Notes: generated by a model not told the origin, from the letters alone. A DNA stretch of 64,000 nt from Mesorhizobium sp. M4B.F.Ca.ET.058.02.1.1 (GCF_003952505.1 NZ_CP034450.1:6283001-6347000), one strand, 5' to 3'; shown: positions 35,942 to 46,500, counted from the stretch's first letter. Numbers and translations: made by a program.

Positions 35942-38268
35942 ATGCCGAACGAACGTGCCACGGTTGTGCAGACGCCGTTAGGCGCCGAGCTGTTGACCTT
36001 CACCCATCTTGTCGGGCGCGATGAGATCAGCCGCTGCTTCGCCCATACGGTGGGGTTTGTCAGCACCAACCACAATGTCGATCCGCTGAAGATGCTGGGC
36101 GGCGCCGTTTCGGTCGAAGGCGAATCCGATCCGAAGCGCTGGTTCAGCGGCCTGGTGTCGGAGTTCCGGTTAACCCGCATCGAGGACCGGCTGGCCTACT
36201 ATGAAGCGGTCATCAGGCCATGGCTCTGGTTTCTCGGCAACACCACCGATTGCCGCATCTTCCAGAACATGACCGCCGTCGAAATCGTCGAGAAGATCTT
36301 CTCAAAATACGGTACGGCGAAATTCGAGAAGCGGCTGCAAGGGTCCTATCCCTCGCGCGAGTACTGTGTGCAGTACGACGAGAGCGACCTTGATTTCGTG
36401 CAGCGACTGATGGAGCACGAAGGCATCTTCTATTTCTTCGAATACGACGAGGGCAAGCACACGCTCATTCTGTGCGATGCGATGAGCAAGCTGAAGGCGG
36501 CTCCGGGCTACGATAAGGTGCTTTACAATTTCGAGGGACAGGGCTCGCGGAGGGATGTCGAATACATCACCGAATGGGTCCCGGGCAGCGAGGTGCGGCC
36601 CGGCGCCTATGCGCACACAGACTATGATTTCGAGAAGCCTGGCGCCGACCTCATGGCCAAGTCCGCCCAGCCGTTCAGCCACAAGGAGGCCTCGGGCGAG
36701 AACTACCGGCATCGCGGAGCGCATCTGGATGTGGGGCGGGGCGACAGTCTTGCCGGGATCCGGCGCGAAGAACTCCAGGCCTTGCACCAGCGCAGCGCGG
36801 CTGCCGGAACCGTGCGCGGCCTCCATTCCGGTTGCACGTTCAATCTGGAGAGTTTTCCGCGCGACGACCAGAACCAGGAATATCTGGTGATCAGCGCCGA
36901 ATACAGGTTGTTCGATCCAGGCTACAGAACCCAGAGCGAGATCCACGCCGAGAACTTCAAGATCGTGCTCGGCGTCGCGCCCACTTCCTTGCATTACCGT
37001 CCGCCGCGGATCACGCCGCGGCCGATCATGCGCGGCCCGCAGACAGCGACGGTGGTCGGCCCTTCGGGCGAGGAGATATTCACCGACAAATATGCAAGGG
37101 TGAAGGTGCAGTTCCACTGGGACCGCCTGGGCAAGAAGAACGAAAACAGCTCGTGTTTCGTGCGAGTCTCGCAGACCTGGGCCGGCAGCGGCTGGGGCTT
37201 CATCCAGATCCCGCGCATCGGCCAGGAGGTCATCGTCGATTTTCTCGACGGCGACCCGGACCTGCCGATCATCACCGGCCGGGTCTACAACGCCTCGCAG
37301 ATGCCGCCCTATGGGCTGCCGGGCAATGCGACGCAATCAGGCTGGAAATCGAACTCGTCCAAGGGCGGCGGCGGCTACAACGAGTTGATGTTCGAGGACA
37401 AGGCCGGTTCCGAGCTGGTCAATTTCCAGGCGCAGAAGGATCACAACCTTCTGATCAAGCACGATCGCACGAAGCTGGTCCAGCACGACCAGTCCGATCG
37501 CATTGACCACGACGCCAAGCACTCCGTCGGCCACAACCTCGACGAGGACGTCGGCAACAACAAGACGGTCAAGGTCGGCGTCGACCAGACTACGAACATC
37601 GGCAGCAACGACACCGAGACGGTGGGCAAGGACCGATCGCTGACGGTGATGGCGAATGAGACGATCCACGTCGTTTCGAACTCGACGGAGAATATCGACG
37701 CCAACCATTCGCAGACGGTGGGCATCGTGCAGACGATCACGGTTGGCGCGGCGCGTGTCGATACGGTGGGGCCTCCGAGACACGAAGCGTCGGTGCGGTG
37801 CAGTCGAACACGATCGGCGCGTCGCGGTCGGTGAGCGTGGGCGCGGCGCAGAGCCATGACATCGGAGCGGGAGACAGCTGGAACATCGCGGCGGAGCAAG
37901 CCGTCCAGGTCGGTGCCGACCAGAACTTTAAGATCGCAAAGAATCAAGGCACCGACATCGGCGCTGACCGCTCCGCCAAGATTGCCAAGGACGATCTTAC
38001 CGAGGTTGGCGGCAATAGTGCGCTCAAGATTGCCAAGAAGAGTTTGGTGGACATTGGTGAGGATGGCGGGATCAAGGTTGGCAAGACGTTGTCGATCGAG
38101 GCCGGCGACGCGATCGTCATCAAGTGCGGATCAGCTGCGATCGGCATGAAGAAGGATGGGACGATCACCATCGAGGGCAAAGACATAACCGTCATCGGGT
38201 CCGGTGAAATCGAGGTCAAGGCCTCAAAGAACATCACCATGAAGGGCAGCAAGATCAACCTGAACTGA
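35942..38268 (+). pseudogene. vgrG: T6SS spike protein VgrG/TssI, single frameshift
   Basis: This is a spike protein of about 775 residues if one base is restored. The gp27-like base covers about 1-370: FTHLVGRDEISRCF, EYCVQYDESDLDFVQRLMEHEGIFYFF and GCTFNLESFP. The gp5-like OB fold carries ARVKVQFHWDRLGKKNENSSCFVRVSQTWAG. The C-terminal beta-helix from about 480 has short repeats such as HNLLIKHDRTK and TVKVGVDQTTNIG. The frame shifts near residue 609, where a run of four G at 37768-37771 should be five. No extra toxin domain follows the helix, which ends SKINLN. GGAGGGG supports ATG 35942. It is followed by DUF6484 and a TIGR02270-like fragment. Confidence 0.9.
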
Positions 38269-38281
38269 GAGATCATTCAGA

Positions 38282-38704
38282 ATGGCCAGGACGGTCGCGA
38301 AAATTGAGGGCGTCGTAATCGGGATCTTCCTGGGTTTCGAGGATTCGGCCCCGCTGGTCGTTTTCCCTGGGAACCCGGAGCAGACGGCGCTCCAGGCACG
38401 CAGCCTCACCGAACTGACATCTTCGATGGTCGGCTCGGAAGTGGCGCTGCTGTTCCAGGGAGGTGACCCGCGGATGCCCCTGATCGTCGGGCGCATTGTC
38501 GATCCTGGCCGGAAGTCGGCGACACGGGTCATTCGGGACGGCGAGAGCGTGCAAATCAACGCCGACGAACGTCTTGAGCTGCGTTGCGGCAAGGCCACGA
38601 TTGTCATGGAGAAGGACGGGCATATAACAATCCGCGGCACCTATCTCGTTAGTCACGCAAGCGCGTCGAACCGCATTCGGGGCGGTTCGATCAACCTGAA
38701 CTGA
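38282..38704 (+). CDS. VgrG-associated DUF6484 protein
   Basis: This is a 140-residue protein without signal peptide. Residues 10-85 look like a small beta-barrel (VVIGIFLGFEDSAPLVVF, DPRMPLIVGRIVDPG), typical of the DUF6484 proteins found after vgrG. The tail CGKATIVMEKDGHITIRG ending GGSINLN closely resembles the end of VgrG (CGSAAIGMKKDGTITIEG ending SKINLN). It may therefore be an accessory spike or adaptor built from the same gp5-tail fold. It starts 13 bases after vgrG and overlaps the next gene by one base. The function is inferred from context only. Confidence 0.78.
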   Translation: MARTVAKIEGVVIGIFLGFEDSAPLVVFPGNPEQTALQARSLTELTSSMVGSEVALLFQGGDPRMPLIVGRIVDPGRKSATRVIRDGESVQINADERLELRCGKATIVMEKDGHITIRGTYLVSHASASNRIRGGSINLN

Positions 38705-39045
38705 TGGCTGTTCCGGTGCTTCGCGAGATCGTACGCCAGCACGCGGAGATGGCTGCCTTCCTTTGGACGGTTTACGACTACCATTTGCTTCATCCAGAAG
38801 AGAATCCCGACATGGATGAAGATCGTCTGGCGCGATTGATAGAGCGGCTGGAAGCGCATCTGGACGGATTGCGGGTCGCGGGCGACATCGGCCGCGAGAT
38901 TGCCAATGACCGATTTGCCGAATATCCGGAGGCGGGCGAATTGTTCGTCGTCAGGATGCTCCAGCCCACGGTTCAGCCGATAGCCGTGACGCAGCTGAAT
39001 CTCGCGAGTGTGCGCAAGTATCTCGCCGCCCATCTGCCGCGCTGA
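38704..39045 (+). CDS. truncated TIGR02270-like T6SS accessory protein
   Basis: This is a 113-residue protein whose sequence matches only the N-terminal quarter of the TIGR02270 family as I recall it: IVRQHAEMAAFLWTVYDY, then RLEAHLDGLRVAGDIG and EAGELFVVRML. Full members are about 400 residues with HEAT-like repeats and accompany DUF2169, ketoacyl-synthase-like and DUF4150 genes. Here the frame stops at 39045, directly against the end of the opposite-strand gene at 39046, so it looks truncated by a rearrangement rather than frameshifted. Whether the short protein is functional is unknown. Confidence 0.65.
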   Translation: MAVPVLREIVRQHAEMAAFLWTVYDYHLLHPEENPDMDEDRLARLIERLEAHLDGLRVAGDIGREIANDRFAEYPEAGELFVVRMLQPTVQPIAVTQLNLASVRKYLAAHLPR

Positions 39046-39956
39046 CTACTGGATCAGGCGAAGGTCGGTGCCGTCATAGTCAAGCTGCAACGAGTTCCAT
39101 TTCTTGCCGTCGAAGCGCCAGGCAATGCCGCCTCCGACAAGATAGAGATATTCAGTGTCTGAACGCATGTCCCAGCCGGTGCCGGCGGGGTGGAACTCTA
39201 CGAGCTGGTTGCCTTGTTCCCGGTAGATGCCGAATTCGCTGTCGCCCCAGTACACCTCCCCCTGAAACTGGTGAACGCAGAAAAACCTGCTCTTGGGCGC
39301 TTCCAGTTCGATCATTTCCTCGTTCACCACGCGGATGCATGTGCCATCATTGCCGCAGGCGCGAACGACGCCGTCCGGCGTTACGAAGACACCCCAAAGA
39401 TCGTTTTCGATAGGCAGATCGATTGCCCGCCATCCGTCACCGACCAGCCGCTGCAGAGTTCCCACCTGGCCTACGCAGTGGATAAGATCGCGCCGTGGTC
39501 CGTGCACGTCGCGCAGGCGATGAGGCCGATCGGCTTTCAAGGCCGACCAGGCATTTCCGTCGAACGCCCACGACTGCCCTTGTCTCCAACCAGGAGGGTG
39601 AGACCGTCGTCATAGGACCACACACGCTGCATCAGATTCTTCGCGACTTTCGTCGAGGTCCAGTTGCCCCCGCGGTAACGCCAGACGACCCTTCCCACTT
39701 CAAGGGCAAAAAGGTTGGTGAGGCTGGGGGAAGCGAGAGACGCCAGCCATTCTTCAAGCTTCAAGGTTTGACTTTGGGTTCCCGGTGCGAAGCTGCTGAC
39801 TTCGAAAACAACGGAATAGGCGATGTCGTGGTCCTGCGTTCCGAGTTCGAAAAGCAGGGCACAGTGATCCCGCCCGAACGGTACGATCTGCATGCATTGG
39901 GCATGGTAGCGCGGGTCCCGGAGGATCGTTTCGATGTCGTTGGTGAACTTGCTCAC
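39046..39956 (-). pseudogene. uncharacterised propeller-like protein, candidate T6SS immunity, single frameshift
   Basis: This is a soluble protein of about 303 residues if one base is restored. It has no signal peptide. Blade-like repeats recur: VVWRYRGGNWTS, SWAFDGNAWSAL, LVGDGWRAIDL and IAWRFDGKKWNSL, suggesting a small beta-propeller. The frame breaks near residue 126, where three C at 39577-39579 (plus strand) should be four; after correction the repeats run through the joint. It starts nine bases after the DUF4150 gene, the usual place for an immunity gene behind an effector. I know no named family. Immunity function is inference from position. Confidence 0.55.
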
Positions 39957-39965
39957 GGCTAACTC

Positions 39966-40936
39966 CTACCTTGTCATGGCCCTGACGTCTTTGATGCTCA
40001 TAGGTGGCTTGCCGGTCGCTTTCCTATGCTCGTTGATCTTTTCCTGGATGTGAGCAAGGAAGACCGCGACCAGACAGGCGGCCACTCTTGCCTTCTCCGC
40101 GGCTGATTTGCCGGCCATGTTCTCGTGATTCTCCACCGACGCTTCAGCGCAGGTGTCGGTGAACTCACCTAGGTTCGGATCGTCATTCTTCAGGCTGTCA
40201 CGACATACCTTGCTCTTGTCGTAATGGTCCGTGCCGGTGGTTTGACCGTTCCTGATGCCGCTGGGCTTGGTGTCGCCCTTGGTCCATCTGGAATGCATGC
40301 AAAGGCAGGGCGCGTCGTCACATTTGTAGTTCTTGAACTTGGCCTTGGTCTTATTGCGGTTGCCGGACACTGCCATGAACTGATTTTCGACATAGTGTTC
40401 CGACCATTCCCCTTCTTGCTGTCGCACGTGCTGTCGCCGTGGCGGTGAAGAACCATATCGTTTCTGGTCAGGATCGTTTTGCACGAGACGCCATCGACCT
40501 CCCACTGCGCCGCATGCGTCATCGGCGGGGTGTTTGCTTGGGGCGAAGCGTGATTGTTCGTCGCGAGATCCGTATGGCGAACGACTGGCTCGCCATCGAA
40601 CTTCACGTCGCTCGACCAGGAATTGAAATATTCCTTGCCGGTATTCTTGGACGTGATGACGCCCTTCTTCGCCGCGCAACCGGCCTCGGTGCCGGATGTC
40701 TTCGTCAGGTAAGACTGGTTCTTGATGTTGACCGTCTTGCCGGCGATCTTGACGGTACCCGTTCCCTTGTCGGTGTCCGATGCAAAGCCGAAACTCGGAT
40801 AGGGGACCGGTACGCCTGGTGGGGTGGCCGGATTTTCAGGCGGCGTGAAGCACACGTCCGGAAACGCCCCCAAGGTCTTTGCGTCGACGGCTTTGCCGGA
40901 AATTTCCAGACCGTTGGCAAAAACGTTCGTCGACAT
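39966..40936 (-). pseudogene. DUF4150 PAAR-like protein with unknown C-terminal domain, single frameshift
   Basis: This protein would be about 323 residues if one base is restored. The N-terminal part (about 1-130) is DUF4150, a PAAR-like spike tip: MSTNVFANGLEIS, FPDVCFTPPENPATPPGVPVPYP, GCAAKKGVITSKNTG and VVRHTDLATNNHAS. The remaining ~190 residues are Cys-rich (CDDAPCLCMHSRW) with a helical end (KARVAACLVAVFLAHIQEKI) and match nothing I recognise; they may be a toxin domain. The frame breaks near residue 175, where CCCC at 40409-40412 should be CCCCC. It overlaps the ketoacyl-synthase-like gene by ATGA. Confidence 0.82.
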
Positions 40937-41955
40937 CAGCTTGCAGCCGCAAATATAGCGGCGCCGCACGCACCACTGTCGTTGGACGCTTCGATCAGGA
41001 CCGGATTGCCCTTGTCGTAGCCCTTCCGGGCCGCGGTCCATGCCATACCCATCATCATGGGCACGACGGCCGCGCCGATGTTGCCCAAGGATTCGGTCGG
41101 CGACAACAGATCCTGGAAGGCATGGCGCCCCCGGACCAATCTCAACGATGCCAGTGCTGTCTGCCGGAACCAGTATTGCTCGCCCACGAGATCAGACATC
41201 CGGTAGCCAACCCCGTTCATTTCGATGCCGGTCTGCTCAAGCGCCACTCGGTAGGCGGTCGTCATCGCGTCGCCTCGAAGAGGGAGATCTTCCTTGTTGT
41301 AGATCGAAGCAAGCTCACGAGTCAGACCGAGACCCATCAACCGCAGAGACCTGATATTCCGTTTCGACAACAAGACTGCGGCGGCGGCTTCGCCTGGAAT
41401 GAAGCCATTCGGGTTCTGCGGCGCAAGAATGCGGCTCTCTCCGATGTAGTGGCGAATGGTCTCCGAGGTCAGATAGCTGTCGACGCCGACGATCATGATG
41501 TAGGGCGTTTCGCCGGAGGACATGAGCCGCCGTGCCTGCTCGAGCGCGACATGTCCGGAGGGGCGACCATGGGCGATTACCCTGGAGCGCGAATATGCCT
41601 CGACCTCCACGATGTCGGCGATGCGTCGCAACAGGTTGGCGGGACTGCGCACGGGATGGCCCGGCCTGCCTTCCTCGCCGATGCATAGGATCAACGCTGT
41701 TTGGCCGCGTGCCTCAGGAGCCCCGCTGAACGCTTCGACAATTGCGCCCGCGGCGAGATGCGCAATGCGCTTCTCGCCGATCCAGGTTCGGGGAATCGGT
41801 ACCGGCGCCCCAATCAGCCAGCCGCCACGCGGTCCGCGAAAACGTGTCTCTTGAAACCCGTCCAGTTTCGCACGCATGGCTGCGCACGAAGACGGGGCGT
41901 CGAGGCCGACAGCCGTGACCATGCCGATCGAGGCGATCGCAACCGACCCGTTCAT
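40936..41955 (-). CDS. beta-ketoacyl synthase-like T6SS accessory protein, catalytic Cys absent
   Basis: This is a 339-residue protein with a thiolase-like fold: VAIASIGMVTAVG at the start, GHVALEQARRLMSSGETPYIMIVGVDS in the middle, NGFIPGEAAAAVLL at about 183-196 and TESLGNIGAAVV near 290. In active enzymes a nucleophilic Cys precedes the SG/AL helix; here the equivalent region reads HGRPSG with no Cys, and the downstream catalytic His motifs are also replaced. It is probably not an active condensing enzyme. Such genes sit between DUF2169 and DUF4150 in many T6SS loci, perhaps helping to load or modify the effector. It is joined to both neighbours by ATGA overlaps. Confidence 0.78.
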   Translation of the reverse strand: MNGSVAIASIGMVTAVGLDAPSSCAAMRAKLDGFQETRFRGPRGGWLIGAPVPIPRTWIGEKRIAHLAAGAIVEAFSGAPEARGQTALILCIGEEGRPGHPVRSPANLLRRIADIVEVEAYSRSRVIAHGRPSGHVALEQARRLMSSGETPYIMIVGVDSYLTSETIRHYIGESRILAPQNPNGFIPGEAAAAVLLSKRNIRSLRLMGLGLTRELASIYNKEDLPLRGDAMTTAYRVALEQTGIEMNGVGYRMSDLVGEQYWFRQTALASLRLVRGRHAFQDLLSPTESLGNIGAAVVPMMMGMAWTAARKGYDKGNPVLIEASNDSGACGAAIFAAAS

Positions 41956-43049
41956 GCTTCGCTGTCCGTGGGGATTTTCAGATTGGCGCGGATATATTCC
42001 TTACCCCGATCCATGGCGCGCAGCATGGACTCGCTCGGCGGGCCGACCCAGCACTCGGTAAACTCCAGGATCATGCGCTGGATCCTCTGTGAGACACGCC
42101 AGACCAGGGAAAATCGCCGGTTCTCCGCATCGACAAGCAGGGTGTCCGGCAGCACGCTGCCATCGAACACCCTTTGCTGGTGCTTGAAGAACGTCATCGA
42201 GAGTCCGGTCGCGGGAAGGCGAAAGCCGAGCCGTCCTTCCGGCGTCAGGTTGACCAATTGCATCTCTTCACCACCGCGCGGATGGTCGATCTGCTGATCG
42301 ACCGGCGCCATTTGAAAATAGCGCTCGTCGAAATCCGGCGGCAGGAATGGGAAAATGTTGTCGGCCCAGTTGTCGTCATAGGTGCCGCCATACTCGATGC
42401 GGCCGGGCCAGCCCCGGCCCATCGGCCCGAAGCTCATCGGCCTGTAGTCGCCGAACGGCGAGCGGATCTCTTCGCCGACGGCCTGTGTGTTCGGCAACCG
42501 CAGGCCGGGAACAAGACGCTGGTTCCTGGTGCGCGACCAGCCGGTGCCGACCGGGTTGTGTTTGTAGCTGGCGGGCAGCTTGTCCTCCGGGTCCAGCCGG
42601 TCGACGCCGCCCCAGGCGACGTCATAGGAGATCGGCAATTTGAGGAAGGGCTGGGGCGAGGTCGTTGTAAAGACGGGGCCGATGGCGCGCCACTCACGGT
42701 GGCCGACGACTTCGAACAATTTCGACCAGTTGCCGACCTTGATGCCCACCGGCACCCGCTCCGCCGGGCGCCCTCCGGGCGCATAGGCAAAGCCATTGAC
42801 GATCACGTCGCAGCGCGGCTTGCGGAAGGCGAAGTCGGACTCCCACAGCGTGGCCGAGAACCCGGGCGCCCCGGTGGACATGTCGGCCATGACCAGAGGC
42901 ACCTGCTGGGCCGATTTCCGCACCTCTCCGCCAGACGTCGCCGGAAAATCGAACGTACCCTTGACGATAACCACGATGTGCTCATGGCCTGCGACATCGG
43001 TTGCCGTCGTATATTCGTGCGGATAGCCCATCTGGTTCCAGATCTGCAT
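41952..43049 (-). CDS. DUF2169 T6SS accessory/adaptor protein
   Basis: This is a 365-residue soluble protein of the DUF2169 family: HIVVIVKGTFDFP near the start, PRCDVIVNGFAYAPGG, VTGHREWR-like sequence, then PFLKLPISYDVAWGGVDR and NPVGTGW. DUF2169 proteins are encoded with DUF4150 PAAR-like effectors and are thought to be adaptors or chaperones for loading them on VgrG. ATG 43049 overlaps the tagF stop (ATGA), and its own stop overlaps the ketoacyl-synthase-like start in the same way. The three downstream genes therefore form one translationally linked unit. Confidence 0.85.
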   Translation of the reverse strand: MQIWNQMGYPHEYTTATDVAGHEHIVVIVKGTFDFPATSGGEVRKSAQQVPLVMADMSTGAPGFSATLWESDFAFRKPRCDVIVNGFAYAPGGRPAERVPVGIKVGNWSKLFEVVGHREWRAIGPVFTTTSPQPFLKLPISYDVAWGGVDRLDPEDKLPASYKHNPVGTGWSRTRNQRLVPGLRLPNTQAVGEEIRSPFGDYRPMSFGPMGRGWPGRIEYGGTYDDNWADNIFPFLPPDFDERYFQMAPVDQQIDHPRGGEEMQLVNLTPEGRLGFRLPATGLSMTFFKHQQRVFDGSVLPDTLLVDAENRRFSLVWRVSQRIQRMILEFTECWVGPPSESMLRAMDRGKEYIRANLKIPTDSEA

Positions 43050-43591
43050 CAGCTGGTCTCCCAGGTGGCGGCGAAGATCTGCTCCAGCGTCTTTTGCGGC
43101 TCCTGCGCATCGACGTCGAAAATGTCCGAGCGGGCGGTCCACATCACTAGATCGTCGATGACGTCGCTGTACTGATCGACAGCCGGCACGGGTAACCCCG
43201 TCAACGCTGCATCAAGTTCGTCGGGCGTCCGCTCGCCTCGCTGCGCGGCGAAGGCCGCTTCTTCGATGCCTTCGAACCAGGCATCGGCGTAAGCGAGCTT
43301 CAATGGCGCTTCGGCTATCCGCGCAACGACGCTCAAGGGAAACTGCCGACCAACGCGGTCGGCGCTCTGTAAGATGATGCCTGCTGAGGCGCCAAACAAA
43401 GTGGGGCCGGCGAGAAAGCGCAAAGCAGTATCTGGCCGCCACGTCTCCAGCCCAATCAGCGGCACGATCTGCTGCGCCAGCCAGCGATCCCAGACGCGCA
43501 CAAAATCTCCCGTCAGCCGCCGCGACACGAAATCGCCGGTGGCGGGGATTTTGCCGTAGAAGCCCGGCAGGATCATATCTGCGGCGGACAT
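43049..43591 (-). CDS. tagF: T6SS post-translational regulator TagF
   Basis: This is a 180-residue cytoplasmic protein opening MILPGFYGKIPATGDFVSRRL, the hallmark of TagF (DUF2094), and followed by VWDRWLAQQI and LRFLAGP. TagF represses T6SS activity independently of, or together with, the kinase pathway. The ATG at 43591 lies inside the end of tssM (19-base overlap). A start at MILPGF five residues later is possible. Its stop overlaps the DUF2169 start. It completes the control set PpkA, PppA, TagH and TagF in this locus. Confidence 0.9.
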   Translation of the reverse strand: MSAADMILPGFYGKIPATGDFVSRRLTGDFVRVWDRWLAQQIVPLIGLETWRPDTALRFLAGPTLFGASAGIILQSADRVGRQFPLSVVARIAEAPLKLAYADAWFEGIEEAAFAAQRGERTPDELDAALTGLPVPAVDQYSDVIDDLVMWTARSDIFDVDAQEPQKTLEQIFAATWETS

Positions 43592-46500
43592 GTGAACTTC
43601 TTGAACATTTCGAGGTTGTAGGGGTTCTCGACGCTTGCCGCCTTGAGCTCGAAATCGGCGTACATGCCCTTGGTGCCCAGGCGCAGGCTGTAGACATCCG
43701 ACAGCGAGGTGCCGGTGAAGCGGCCGGCGCGCAGCATCCTCAGCCATGCCCAGCTGCCGGTCTCGTTGAGCATGATCTCGGGCGAGCCGTCGACCGGCTG
43801 GAAGGCGAGCGAGATCACGCCGGTGCCGTCCTTGCCGGGCCACGTCATCGGTTGCGGTCGCGTCGCATTGTTGAAGTAGACGAGGTTCTGGCCATCGAGA
43901 TTGAGCGTCACGCGCGTGACGTTGGGCGACAGGTCCTTGGGCTCCAGCGTGAAGCTCATCACCGGGCCCGTCCCGCCGGGAAAGAGATCGTCGCGGATAT
44001 GCCTGGCCTGTTCGAACGCCGCCAGCGCCGCAGGGTCGAGGCCGAAATCGGCGCGCCATTTCCATGGCTGGCTGGCGGTGTCGACGTAGCTGATCAGATG
44101 GTCGTTGATGAAGGCGTCGATCAGGCCGGACGGCCCGAACAGGCGGGCGAAGTCGCGGACATTGACGTCGACCGCGCTCTCGGGACTGAACGGATAGCGG
44201 TCGTTGAGCGCCGCCTGGCAGAACGGCAGGATGTCGGCGCGCCAGATGGCGTTGAGCTCGTTGGTGACAGCCTTCTGCGTCAGGCCGCTAGTATCGCCAG
44301 CGATGCCGCCGAGCCAGTCGTCGATTGGGTCGGGCAGGATTTGCGCCTGCCTGGCGACAGCGCCTGTGAGTTCGGCGAGGCCGCCCTGCTTCTTGATGGC
44401 ATCCTGGGGATCGGGGTTGGCGGTGACCGTCTGCAGCACATTGGAAAGCGCCGTCAGGGCCACTACAGCCGCGTCGAGCGCCGGCGGCTGGCCATCGACT
44501 TCGGCGATCGCGCCCTTGAGCCGCTTGAAGTGTTCGGCCACCAGGCTGCCGGTGAGGTCCACCTTGTCGGCGGAGCCCGCGCGCGGCAGCAGCTTTGCCC
44601 CGGTCTTGACGACCTTGCCTAGCTTGCCAAGCTTGCCGAGCAGTTTCGAGCCGCCCTTCGCGGCCGCCTTGTCGTCAGCCGGCGCCTCGTCGGACCGGGT
44701 GAGGTCCGTCTCCTGAACCACCGCCGTCAGCAGGCGCTTCAATGCGGAATCGGCGCTTGAAAGGTCCTTGAGGTTCTCGCTGGCGACGTTGAGGTCGCTC
44801 AACGGGGCGAGCCGCATGTCGCGCAGGAAGCTGTCCCATTGCGCGATATAGTCCTCATAGTAGAGCTTCAGTATGTCTTCCGACAAAGCCGAGACCGAGG
44901 TTTCGGAATTCTCCGAGCAGCCGCCGGCGAACACCGCCCGATCCAGCGCCGCCTGGGCGGCAACGTCCTCGACCCGGTCGAGAATGGCATCGTGGAAGCC
45001 GGCATAGCTGAAGGCGCCCGGAACGCCGACGCGCAACGTCTTGTCGGAGCGCCGGGCAAACACCTTGGCGCCGTTGGGGCCGGCGAAATTGGCCGGGATC
45101 CATTCCTTCACCGCGGCCACTTCCGGATCGGCCAGCAACTGCTTGTAGGCGCGCGCCGGCAGCGAGATCGTGCACACCGTTTTCAGCGCCTCGGCGACCA
45201 GTTCCTTGTCCGGAGCGACGTAGTTGTCATCGACCGCCATACGCCGGATCGCGGCCAGTTGATGCTCTTCGGCGTCCGGGCTCGGGAAGGGCGGCGCCGG
45301 CGCGAATTCCGGCAGGCTGTTCACCCACCAGTTCTGCGCGAAGTCGGTGTCCATCTGCGACAAGCCGGTCATCATGCGGTAGGTCTTCAGCGCCCCCAGC
45401 ATGAAGTCAGGGTCGCGGATCTGCCGCCACATGGTCGCCTCGAGCAGCGCGACCATATGCGGCTCGAGCACGTTGCGCAGCGCGTGGTCGTAGGTATCGG
45501 CCTGCGCGCGCATCAGCTCCGCCGAGGCCGAGGGTCCGAGCAGGTCATGCGGCGCGTCCGGCGGCGCGGTGCGGGCATTCGTGACCTGGTCCATCGCGGC
45601 CAATGCGCCGTCGATGGCCGGCTGCTCCACCGATGCCGGGGCGGCGGTGACGGCGGTCAGTGGCTCCTGAAGCGCCTCGAATTGACCAGCCTGCGCGGTG
45701 ATTGCATTGCGGTTGTCGAAATAGGACCAGGTAAACAGGCCGGCGGCCAGCAAGGCTGCGACCGCACACGCGGTGGCCGCGCCACGCCAGATCCAGGCGC
45801 GGCGACGTTGCGCCAGCGGGTCGAACGTGCCGAGGCCAGCTTCCTTGAAAATCACCTCGGTAAGCAGGTTCTTCAGGAAGAAGCTGCGCTTTTCGACGCG
45901 TGGCGCCGGCATGGCGCGGCGCGGAGGCAGCCCGAAGGAAGAGGAAAGGGCTGCCGTCAGCCGGTCGATCGGCGCTCCTTCCTGGGTCGCCGACGTCAGA
46001 TAGAGGCCACGCAGCCAGGCTGCCTCTTCATAGCGGCTTTCGCCGAACATCGCCTCGATCAGCAGCTGGATCGGCTCGGAAAGGCTTGCGAGTTGGGCGG
46101 GGAAGCGGAAGATCTCGGCGCGCGCGGCGAGTTTGTCCTCATCCTCAAGGCGCGGCACAAGGCGTCGCTCGAGCTCGGTCGCCAGCGTGGTGATTTCGCG
46201 CTCGACGGTCTTGGCGTCGACGCGCGCATCGAGCGGGAAGGTCGTCCCCCACACCTGTTCGCGCGATGCCGTCGACAGGCCGCCGAAGAAGGCCTCGAAA
46301 CCCTTGATCAGATCGGCCTTGGTCAGCATCAGATAGACCGGAAGGCGGATTTCGAGCCGGTCGTTGAGCTCGGCCAGCCGGCGGCGGATCTTGCGGCCGT
46401 GCGCCTTGATGGCCTCGTCGCCCTCCGAAAGCGTATCGATAGAAAGCGCGACGATCACGCCGTTCAGCGCCCGACGGCCCCGATGCTTCTTCAAGAGGTC

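Noticed and set aside
37440..38268. Separate toxin gene made from the second open frame at the end of vgrG
   Set aside because: It is the continuation of the VgrG beta-helix repeats after a one-base loss, not an independent gene.
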